Source: Desulfobacteraceae bacterium (lineage in GTDB: Bacteria > Desulfobacterota > Desulfobacteria > Desulfobacterales > Desulfolunaceae). From it: a stretch of 61,440 nt of DNA. The notes beneath the pieces are model-generated. The model ran no database searches and was not told the DNA's origin. It saw only the letters and a list, made by a program, of their open reading frames with translations. Shown piece after piece: positions 54,301 through 60,304 of this stretch (position 1 is its first letter; every line of letters starts with the position of its first letter). Both the position numbers and the translations under genes were made by a program. The stretch is from assembly GCA_013619155.1 (NCBI GenBank), contig JABXKT010000004.1, positions 1 to 61,440 on the forward strand, in the 5' to 3' direction.

Positions 54301-54628
54301 CTTCTTCACCGCCACCAGCATGATCGGCATGATCGCCCTAGGGGGCATCGTCATCCGAAATTCCCTGGTCCTCATCGAATTCATCCAGGATGCCACAAAA
54401 GCGGGCATGGACCTTGCCGATGCCGTCCTCGAAAGTGGGGCCAAACGCCTGAGACCCATTATTTTAACGGCCTTAACCACCGCCATCGGCGCCATTCCCA
54501 TCACCTTCGACCCCGTCTTCTCAGGACTCGCCTGGGCCCTTATCTTCGGCCTCTTCGCCTCCACCCTCTTCACCCTGGTCATCATCCCCGTCACCTATTT
54601 TGCCATGGTATCCGACGAAAAGGGGTAG
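51398..54628 (+). CDS. RND efflux pump, inner membrane proton antiporter
   Basis: A 1076-residue RND pump with twelve predicted helices and two large periplasmic loops. ALILSLGLVVDDPITNVENI holds the paired Asp of the proton relay (as in AcrB D407/D408). PEVTSIAST, EVAVDREKAALHGV and the C-terminal LVIIPVTYF are family segments. The substrate cannot be told. The start at 51398 has AAGGTGCA immediately upstream; ATG 51404 is an alternative. It is likely transcribed together with the outer-membrane and MFP genes, or from a promoter in the repeat block. Confidence 0.92.
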   Translation: MTMSDMETINGGIIMGVVRRCITSRLSIIMVVAALLLGMAAILITPREEEPQIVVPMADIFVRAPGATAEEVEQLLATPLERLLWQIDGVEHVYSIARREMAVVTVRFFVGENREASLVKLYNKIHMNIDQVAPLIHGWVVKPVEIDDVPIVNIALYSKDHDDFQLRRVGEELLARLAEVKNVSGTHLVGGRRREVRVELLPERMTGLGISLLEVSRALAASDASITAGEFSRGDIAYTVTSSSFLKNIDEVKGVVVGVTKGRPVYLRDVATILDGPEEPLTYTRLGFSWHAIASRGLKGGDASMPAVTLAIAKKRGTNAVTVSQDVLKRLKSLEKRLLPQGMHTEVMRNQGQTAQEKVNGLLSSLAFAIVSVVILLMIALGWREALVVAVAVPISFSLALFVNHLFGYTINRVTLFALILSLGLVVDDPITNVENIQRHMATGTRNAMDAALFAVKEVLSPVIMSTLSIIICFTPLFFITGMMGPYMAPMAINVPLTVTFSTLCALTVVPWMTYLLLKGGKGTIKKGIETRGKKPDTLIIRGYKGVVGFFLAASKRRKALAISVILLFIGSALLAVMGLVPLKLLPFDNKNEFQLILDMPQGTTLETTDAVVRRFEAYLKRVPEVTSIASTTGTASPMDFNGMVRHHYLRQGSHLADIRVNLAPKAQRTMQSHAIVLRLRRDLEAMAMTWGAALKIVEVPPGPPVLSTIVAEIYGTPETPYAALIEAADRVSDAMADEAFVTDIDTTAEAPHARVEVAVDREKAALHGVATQTIIETLAAASKGILAAQLHTKGERTPLNIRVTLPVAQRSGITTLGNIPVKAADGSMVPLAEITTLHAVDEDQPIYHKNLKRVVFVTAEMAGRAPAEAILSLQSTLKNTAFARGIDIEWAGEGEWQITLRVFRDMGIAFAAALVGIYILLIIQSGSFSMPALIMMAIPLTILGIMPGFFILNLLSGPPIGGHPNPVFFTATSMIGMIALGGIVIRNSLVLIEFIQDATKAGMDLADAVLESGAKRLRPIILTALTTAIGAIPITFDPVFSGLAWALIFGLFASTLFTLVIIPVTYFAMVSDEKG

Positions 54629-54639
54629 AGACGCCGGAG

Positions 54640-54785
54640 CCTCCCATAAAAAGGGCCACTATTTCAGCTTCGGACTCCGGCGTCCCTGCCGGGGGCCGAA
54701 ACTTCTGAAAAGTTGAATAAACAAATTGTGGTTGAGATCATTTGCCGTTTAGGGTCCAGGGGGTTACCCCTGGCACCGGCGGCAT
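54640..54785 (-). repeat. Modular interspersed repeat, copy 10 (decayed, inverted)
   Basis: Inverted, degenerate C (GGCGTCCCTGCCGGGGGCCG) and A (GGGTCCAGGGGGTTACCCC) flank a remnant with GAGATCATTTGCC, the hairpin arm seen in clusters 7 and 9. Confidence 0.6.
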
Positions 54786-55051
54786 TTTTTCATACAATTC
54801 AACCCAAGGGTGTCTTTTTTTTGCACTGAGTCGTTACAAAAAAAAGAAAAGGGGACCCGTCCCCGTCCTAGGGTACAAACAGGTTGCCACGGCATCACCA
54901 TCCCCCCCCCACTTTCCCCTTCGCACCACCTCATTCACGCCCCTCCCAGGTCCCGAAAACACCCATAAAAACCATCATAAACACCGGCTCTACGTGTCAA
55001 AAGGAAAACATCACCATGGTAGTCATCCATGGCATGGTTTATGATCTATTT
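54786..55051. other. Gene-free stretch
   Basis: No gene was recognised; a small frame near 54884-55093 shows no family resemblance or ribosome-binding site. Confidence 0.5.
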
Positions 55052-55097
55052 CATAATGTGGAAATAATATTTTATTTTTTCATATTATGTTGACACC
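55052..55097 (+). promoter_or_regulatory. Shared 46-bp regulatory block, copy 1 (upstream of the TRAP gene)
   Basis: CATAATGTGG, an AT-rich centre, CATATTAT and TTGACACC are shared with the block at 59054-59099 (34 of 46 identical, no gaps). The arms ATAATGTGGAAA and TTTTCATATTAT are imperfect inverted repeats. TTGACA fits a -35 element. It is probably an operator/promoter bound by the IclR-family protein encoded at 58159. Confidence 0.6.
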
Positions 55098-55575
55098 CAA
55101 AAATGATTATGCAACTTATATTCATCATCATGATGAGTAAAAATTTTCGACTACCTCTATCTAAAAGTTCGAAGAGGACTCATCACATGTAAAGAGAGGA
55201 CAAGATCCTTACACAAATATCCTCTCTGGAGAATATATAAAAAAAAGTAATACGTAGATATATCACTTAATTTTTATCTATTTTTTTTAAGAAATTCCTA
55301 CATAACGAGCTTGAATATAAAGATTAGTATTTACCAAGAATGATCTTTTAAATATATACACCAAATTATTGCGAATTGACTAAACTCTCCGACCAAGAAA
55401 CAGTTTAGTCAACCATTTAAACGGCCAGTAGCTGTTATGATGACGCAAACGCGTAAATATTTTGCTGCCCTGCCCGGGCAACAATTAAGGCATATACTCT
55501 GTATATGGAGAAATTGGGAGACCCAATATCCCAAGCAATATGCCCCCATCAACAATGCGTATAGGAGGAGGTAGT
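55098..55575 (+). other. Long AT-rich structured leader upstream of the TRAP gene
   Basis: This ~478-bp stretch lies between the shared promoter block and the TRAP start, with no gene. It holds several hairpins: GATGAGT/ACTCATC with inner CCTCT/AGAGG, AGAGAGGA/TCCTCTCT, AAAGAT/ATCTTT, TTGACTAAAC/GTTTAGTCAA, GCCC/GGGC, CATATAC/GTATATG and TTGGG/CCCAA. No known riboswitch consensus was recognised. A ribosome-binding site (GGAGGAGG) ends it. Confidence 0.5.
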
Positions 55576-56574
55576 ATGTTACGTAAGTCTTTTATTGTTG
55601 CTCTTACATTTCTTACCCTGGCTGTATTCGGTACCCCAGGGGCTCAAGCCACCCAGACCCTTAAACTTGGCTATGGTGATCCCCCAGAGTCTGACCAGGG
55701 GGTCTATGCCCGTCGCTTCAAAAAGGTGGTAGAGGGACTCTCAAAGGGGGAGATAAAGGTCCAACTCTTCGGAGGCGGTGCCCTGGGCACCGAGACCGAG
55801 ATGCTTCAGACCACACGAAAGGGGACCCTGGATATGTCCCTGGTCTTCAGTGGTAACGCCGTTCCCTTCGTCAGAGAGTTGGGAACCCTCACCATGCCCT
55901 ACCTCATTAAAAACGAATACGATGCCGTCAAAGTCACCACCGGCGACCTCGGTGCCATGTGGAATGAAACCTGTATTAAGAAGGGTGGATTTCGAATTGT
56001 TGGCTGGGTCTACTCCAACTTTCGCCACCTCACCAATGATATCCGCCCCATCACCTCCATCAAGGATATCAAAGGTCTCAAGATCCGAATCCCCCAAAAC
56101 AAGATCCATATGGCCACCTACCGTGCATGGAGCGCCAACCCTGTGCCCATCTCATGGCCTGAGACCTTCACCGCTCTTCAGCAGGGCGTCGTGGATGGCC
56201 AGGATAACCCCTATATCGTCATGAACACCTCAAAATTCCAGGAAGTTCAGAAGTACTGTACCGAAGTTCATCATCAGTACGCCCTTCAGTTCCTGGCCGT
56301 GGGTGAAAAAAGCTGGAAAAAATACGACCAGAAAACCCAGGAGATCCTCACCCGGGCCGGTATCGAAGCCCAGCAGTACAACCTCCTCTTCCAGCTGAAA
56401 GAGGCGGCCAGTGCCAAGCAGGCCATGGTAGACGCCGGCGTACAGATGGATAACCTCACCGACGAAGATGAGTGGATCCGCCTGGCCAAAGAGAAAGTAT
56501 GGCCCGAATTCTACGACTATATCGGCGGAAAAGAGCTGATCGATAGAGTCCAAGAGACACTTCAAGCCAAATAA
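55576..56574 (+). CDS. TRAP transporter solute-binding protein (DctP family)
   Basis: A 332-residue periplasmic binding protein. A signal peptide (SFIVALTFLTLAVFGTPGAQA) precedes LKLGYGDPPESDQGVYARRF. Family segments are LKIRIPQNKIHMATYRAWSA (ligand-contacting Arg), FTALQQGVVDGQDNPYIV and the DEDEWIRLAKEKVWPEFY C terminus. DctP proteins usually bind carboxylates. No DctQ or DctM gene lies nearby, so the transporter partner is elsewhere. The start at 55576 follows GGAGGAGGTAGT; the longer frame is rejected. Confidence 0.9.
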   Translation: MLRKSFIVALTFLTLAVFGTPGAQATQTLKLGYGDPPESDQGVYARRFKKVVEGLSKGEIKVQLFGGGALGTETEMLQTTRKGTLDMSLVFSGNAVPFVRELGTLTMPYLIKNEYDAVKVTTGDLGAMWNETCIKKGGFRIVGWVYSNFRHLTNDIRPITSIKDIKGLKIRIPQNKIHMATYRAWSANPVPISWPETFTALQQGVVDGQDNPYIVMNTSKFQEVQKYCTEVHHQYALQFLAVGEKSWKKYDQKTQEILTRAGIEAQQYNLLFQLKEAASAKQAMVDAGVQMDNLTDEDEWIRLAKEKVWPEFYDYIGGKELIDRVQETLQAK

Positions 56575-56587
56575 ACCTGGCTGCAGC

Positions 56588-56636
56588 AAGGATGCCACTT
56601 TCCGGTTAGCCACCCTGATCAGAAAGTGGCGTCCTT
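56588..56636 (+). other. Intercistronic hairpin after the TRAP gene
   Basis: Arms AAGGATGCCACTTTC (56588-56602) and GAAAGTGGCGTCCTT (56622-56636) pair with one mismatch. No T-run follows, so it may stabilise the upstream mRNA or act as partial terminator. Nothing else was recognised up to 56891. Confidence 0.6.
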
Positions 56637-56891
56637 ACCGACCATAGCTAAAAAAAAACGTTTCAATGATAGACGAATGGGGTCAGCCATGGTGATACCC
56701 CGTGCGGTTTCAAAAAAGAGGGTGACCTCATCCGTGTTTCGTTGAAGAAAAAAGGACAAACAAAGGGTTCCACGGTGTACACGGCCTTAGCACGATGTAT
56801 CGAATAGGGCCGGCGAGCCCCTTACGAGCCCGCATCATCATAATTAAATCCATACACATGAGATCCCTTTCCGGGATGTAAGGAGTCATTC

Positions 56892-58046
56892 ATGAATCAT
56901 AAAGAACGTGCACTCACTGCCCTGAACCACGAAGAGCCGGACCGAGTTCCCATTGACCTGGGAGGTCGCAACACCACCTTGATGCTCAACGGCTATGAGG
57001 CCTTCAAGAAGAAGCACGGGAAAGAGGATCTGCCCACCGATATCATGTCTAAGGTCTGGCAGACTGCCTTCATCGATGAGGGATTTCTCCAGATGTACCA
57101 CGCCGATTTTCGTCATGTCCGCCCCCGTAATATCGCGGTATTGGACAACGAAAACGCCTCAGAATTCACCGAAGATGGTTGCGAAATTTTTACGGATCAG
57201 TGGGGCGTCAAGAGAAAAGTAGACGGCGAATACGCCACCATCCATGAGTACAACATGAAGACCCCCACCATGGAAGCCTTGGCCGAATACCCCTGGCCCC
57301 ATGCCGCTACTGACTTCGACTTCAGCACCGTCGGTGCCGAGGCGAAGAAACTCCACGATGAAGGAGAGTATGCGGTCGTGGGATGCATGGGAAGTCCCGG
57401 AAACCTCTTCGAGCAGTGCTGGTGCATGCGGGGAATGCCCGAATTTTTCATGGATATGATGATGAGAAAAGATTTCGCCCACGCCCTGCTGCGAAAAGTG
57501 TGCGATCACAGAAAAGAGAACGCACGTCTCTTTCTCCAGGAGGCCGGAGATTACATCGACGTGATTCAATGCGCCGATGACCTGGGCATGCAGAACTCAC
57601 CCTTCATGTCGCCTGCCATGTACAAGGAGTTCATCAAGCCCTACCAGCAGGAGCTCTTCAGCTATATCAAGAGCATGACCAAGGCCAAACTCTACTACCA
57701 CAGCTGCGGGGCCATCACCACCTTATTGGACGATCTCGTGGAGGCGGGTATCGATATCCTGAACCCCATCCAGGTATCGGCCACCGGCATGGAGACCGAT
57801 CAGCTGAAAAAACGATTCGGAGACAAACTCAGCTTCTGGGGGGGCATCGATACCTTCCACGTCCTCCCCACGGGCAGTGTTGACGACGTCCGTAAGGAAG
57901 TGGCCACGCGTATTCGCGATATGGCCCCCGGCGGAGGCTATATCCTGGGCTCCGTCCACAACATGCAGTCTGACATTCCCCCGGAAAATGTCATTGCCAT
58001 GCTGGAGTCCGCCGTAGAGCTGGGTCAATACCCCATCGTCTGCTAA
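56892..58046 (+). CDS. Uroporphyrinogen decarboxylase-family (MtaA-like) methyltransferase
   Basis: A 384-residue TIM-barrel protein of the UroD/MtaA/CmuA family. MNHKERALTALNHEEPDRVP is the family start, and YYHSCGAITTLLDDLVEAGIDILNPIQ holds the H-x-C zinc-binding motif used by corrinoid-linked methyltransferases (a true decarboxylase lacks it). GSVHNMQSDIPPENV follows. The likely role is methyl transfer between a corrinoid protein and an acceptor. A ribosome-binding site (AAGGAGTCATTC) precedes the ATG. The corrinoid protein gene lies at 59253. Substrate unknown. Confidence 0.85.
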   Translation: MNHKERALTALNHEEPDRVPIDLGGRNTTLMLNGYEAFKKKHGKEDLPTDIMSKVWQTAFIDEGFLQMYHADFRHVRPRNIAVLDNENASEFTEDGCEIFTDQWGVKRKVDGEYATIHEYNMKTPTMEALAEYPWPHAATDFDFSTVGAEAKKLHDEGEYAVVGCMGSPGNLFEQCWCMRGMPEFFMDMMMRKDFAHALLRKVCDHRKENARLFLQEAGDYIDVIQCADDLGMQNSPFMSPAMYKEFIKPYQQELFSYIKSMTKAKLYYHSCGAITTLLDDLVEAGIDILNPIQVSATGMETDQLKKRFGDKLSFWGGIDTFHVLPTGSVDDVRKEVATRIRDMAPGGGYILGSVHNMQSDIPPENVIAMLESAVELGQYPIVC

Positions 58047-58076
58047 TCCGTTTTTTTAAATTCCACGGACCCGGAT

Positions 58077-58114
58077 AAAAAAAAGCCCCCCTCATATCGA
58101 GGGGGGCTTTTTTT
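58077..58114. terminator. Bidirectional terminator between the methyltransferase and IclR genes
   Basis: Arms GCCCCCCTC/GAGGGGGGC with an ATATC loop, flanked by A- and T-runs. Confidence 0.93.
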
Positions 58115-58158
58115 ATCACGTATCTTTGCTATTTAATGCCGTGGATAAGAATCACATG

Positions 58159-58887
58159 TTAGGAGAGATTGCGCTTCAGATAGGCAACCAGCTCCTCTCG
58201 CTTGGCATCCCACTCCCGTCCAATCAGGGCATCCACAGCCAGGGCCCCCACCACCTCTCCCTCGTATTTCAAGGGATAGGAGACCCCCAACCCACCCTGT
58301 ACCAGTAAAGACTCGGCATACCCATACCCCAGGGTTCGGGAGATATCCACATAATCGATAAGGGCCTTCCTATCCACCAGAAGGCTATCTTTCAAGCGAT
58401 CATCATTGCGGTCGAGAATACCGTTCACCTCCACCGGATCGAGAGACGCCAATATACCTAAGCAGGGAGATCCGAACCCGAGGGGGGCTTTCTCTCCCGG
58501 ACGACACGCGGCCAGCTGAATCACATTGGTGCCCTGGTAGATTCCCACACACTTGCAATCATCACCCATCCGGACAAACAAGGAGGTGGTGTAGCCAAAG
58601 AGGCGAGCCACATTACCGGCACGGGTTCCATAATTTGTCCGAATATAGTGCCCCATGGAGAGCCCTGAATAAATCATACTATCCGGCCCAACGATGTAGG
58701 TTTTCTTCTTTATATCGAAGGATAGAAATCCGCTATCGACGAGAACCGACAAGAGCCTGTGAGCCGTGGAGGTAGTAATCTCAATCGCCTCACTCACCTC
58801 TTTAAGGGTCGTAGGGGACTCCCCCCGCTGAATAATCATCTTTAATATATTAAGAGTTCGATAAACACTTTGTGCGCCTTGAATCAT
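58159..58887 (-). CDS. IclR-family transcriptional regulator
   Basis: A ~242-residue regulator. The N-terminal winged helix (residues ~5-65: QSVYRTLNILKMIIQRGE and TTSTAHRLLSVLVDSGFL) is followed by the IclR effector-binding domain (ACRPGEKAPLGFGSPCLGILAS and SYPLKYEGEVVGALAVDAL). Start 58887 (MIQGAQSVYRT) is the usual IclR start; the TTG frame from 58914 lacks a ribosome-binding site. It lies between the methyltransferase and corrinoid genes, in the opposite direction. It likely binds the two shared blocks at 55052 and 59054. Confidence 0.9.
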   Translation of the reverse strand: MIQGAQSVYRTLNILKMIIQRGESPTTLKEVSEAIEITTSTAHRLLSVLVDSGFLSFDIKKKTYIVGPDSMIYSGLSMGHYIRTNYGTRAGNVARLFGYTTSLFVRMGDDCKCVGIYQGTNVIQLAACRPGEKAPLGFGSPCLGILASLDPVEVNGILDRNDDRLKDSLLVDRKALIDYVDISRTLGYGYAESLLVQGGLGVSYPLKYEGEVVGALAVDALIGREWDAKREELVAYLKRNLS

Positions 58888-59053
58888 AAAATCCAACCTG
58901 TGTGGGTTTGCCAATCATTCATTTTGTTCCGCCATCCCGGCCATCACTACTCTCCTGAATTCATGCTGAATTCACAAGGTGTGATACAGATGCCCGAAAA
59001 AAATTGCAAGAAAAATTCCGGGGAACGGGGAGACGACTCCGCCCTATACATCC

Positions 59054-59099
59054 CATAATGTGGTATAGAATATATATAATTCCATATTATATTGACACC
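59054..59099 (+). promoter_or_regulatory. Shared 46-bp regulatory block, copy 2 (upstream of the corrinoid gene)
   Basis: CATAATGTGG, an AT-rich centre, CCATATTAT and TTGACACC match the block at 55052-55097 at 34 of 46 positions. TTGACA with a 17-bp spacer to CATGAT may be -35/-10. It lies ~150 bp upstream of the corrinoid gene and ~165 bp upstream of the iclR start, and probably serves as regulator target. Confidence 0.6.
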
Positions 59100-59252
59100 A
59101 ACACCCCCCTATGGCATGATCCCCAAAAAAAAGAGATCGGCATCCTATAGATGACCCGGAGGCCCTCTTCATCATACCCCGGCCACCACCGACCAAAAGG
59201 GGTTGACCGACTTTCCACGTGTCTGTTTGATTATTTTTAAGGAGAGAATAAA

Positions 59253-59885
59253 ATGTCTGTTGAGAGTATTTTTCAGGCCGTTATCGAGCTCAACCCTGCC
59301 AAAGTGGTTGAAGATGTCACCGCAGAGATTGCTGCCGGGACCGCCATCAATGAGATCCTCAACCAGGGCCTCATTCGTGCCATGGACGTCGTGGGTGAAC
59401 GTTTTTCGGCAGGAGAGACATTTGTTCCGGAGATGCTCATGTCGGCCCATACCATGAAGGCCGGAGTGGAGGTGCTGAAGCCCTATCTGACCGGTGATGA
59501 CGTGAAAAAGGTGGGAACCATCGTGATTGGAACGGTACACGGCGACCTGCATGATATCGGGAAAAACCTGGTATGCATCATGCTTGAAGGGGCCGGGTTC
59601 AATGTGGTGGATCTGGGTGTCGACGTCTTAAAGGAGACCTTTATCGAGGCGGCTAAGGAGCACAATGCCGATATCATCGGCCTCTCCACCCTTCTGACCA
59701 CCACCATGTGCGTGGTCGAAGAGACCGTAGAAGCCATCAATGCCGCCGGCCTGCGAGATTCTGTGAAGATACTCGTCGGAGGCGCCCCCTTAAACCAAGA
59801 CTTTGCCGATAAAATTGGTGTCGACGCCTTCGCCGCCGATGCCGGATCTGCAGGAAAGGTGGCCCGAGAACTGATGCTTCAGTAA
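59253..59885 (+). CDS. Corrinoid (methyltransferase cognate) protein, MtbC/MttC-like
   Basis: A 210-residue B12-binding protein. The N-terminal ~85 residues form the helical cap (FVPEMLMSAHTMKAGVEVL), and the C-terminal Rossmann part has GTVHGDLHDIGKNLV with the DxHxxG motif (His coordinates cobalt), plus GLSTLLTTT and VGGAPLNQDFAD. It carries methyl groups between methyltransferases. A ribosome-binding site (AAGGAGAGAATAAA) precedes the ATG. Its probable partner is the UroD-family protein at 56892. No reactivase or MttB-like substrate methyltransferase lies in the window. Confidence 0.93.
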   Translation: MSVESIFQAVIELNPAKVVEDVTAEIAAGTAINEILNQGLIRAMDVVGERFSAGETFVPEMLMSAHTMKAGVEVLKPYLTGDDVKKVGTIVIGTVHGDLHDIGKNLVCIMLEGAGFNVVDLGVDVLKETFIEAAKEHNADIIGLSTLLTTTMCVVEETVEAINAAGLRDSVKILVGGAPLNQDFADKIGVDAFAADAGSAGKVARELMLQ

Positions 59886-59909
59886 AACGCCATCGTTCCC
59901 CTCTCTTTA

Positions 59910-60117
59910 GCGAATCTCTTCTCTTCCAGGAGGGATTCGCCCTTATCAGCGCATCTCTTCTCTTCCAGGAGGGAGTCGCCCCTATCAGCACATCTCTTCT
60001 CTTCCAGGAGAGAGTCGCCCCTATCAGCGCATCTCTTCCCTTCCAGGAGGGAGTCGAGTCGCCCTTATCAGCGCATCTCTTCCCTTCCAGGAGGGAGTCG
60101 CCCCTATCAGCGCATCC
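59910..60117. repeat. 39-bp tandem repeat (about five copies)
   Basis: Contiguous units beginning GCGCATCTCTTC.CTTCCAG start at 59910, 59949, 59988, 60027 and 60071, with a partial sixth at 60110. Units are 39 bp except the fourth, which has a 5-bp GAGTC insertion (44 bp). Differences are single-base. There are no spacers, so it is not a CRISPR array. Confidence 0.9.
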
Positions 60118-60290
60118 CCCCCACTCTTCGCATACGGCCCCGGCAACAGGGGCGATACCTATCAATAATACGAGTAAGCGACCCTTTTCGTCCCTCAGCG
60201 GCGGCCCTGGGTATCGATGGAGGCCGAATATAGATGTCGACCACGAGGCTTCATACGAAAACGAGAGTGAAGGACCGATGGCAAGCCGTC
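60117..60290 (-). pseudogene. Decayed duplicate of the 3' end of the M23 peptidase gene
   Basis: This stretch aligns with 60331-60510, the 3' end of the neighbouring M23 gene, with many substitutions and small indels. Shared landmarks are CACTCTT.GCATAC, CAACAGGGG.CGATACCT, GGCGGCCCTGGG.GTATCGAT and GCTTCATACGAAAAC. Translation of the minus strand retains FRMKPRGR (compare FRMKLRGR) but soon meets stop codons. It is a relic, not a gene. Confidence 0.75.
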
Positions 60291-60304
60291 TCCCCCAGAA
60301 GAGA

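Noticed and set aside
55098..55575. Cobalamin riboswitch
   Set aside because: No B12-box-like sequence was recognised, although the downstream pathway uses corrinoid.
59910..60117. Possible CRISPR array
   Set aside because: Units are contiguous with no spacers, and no cas genes are present.
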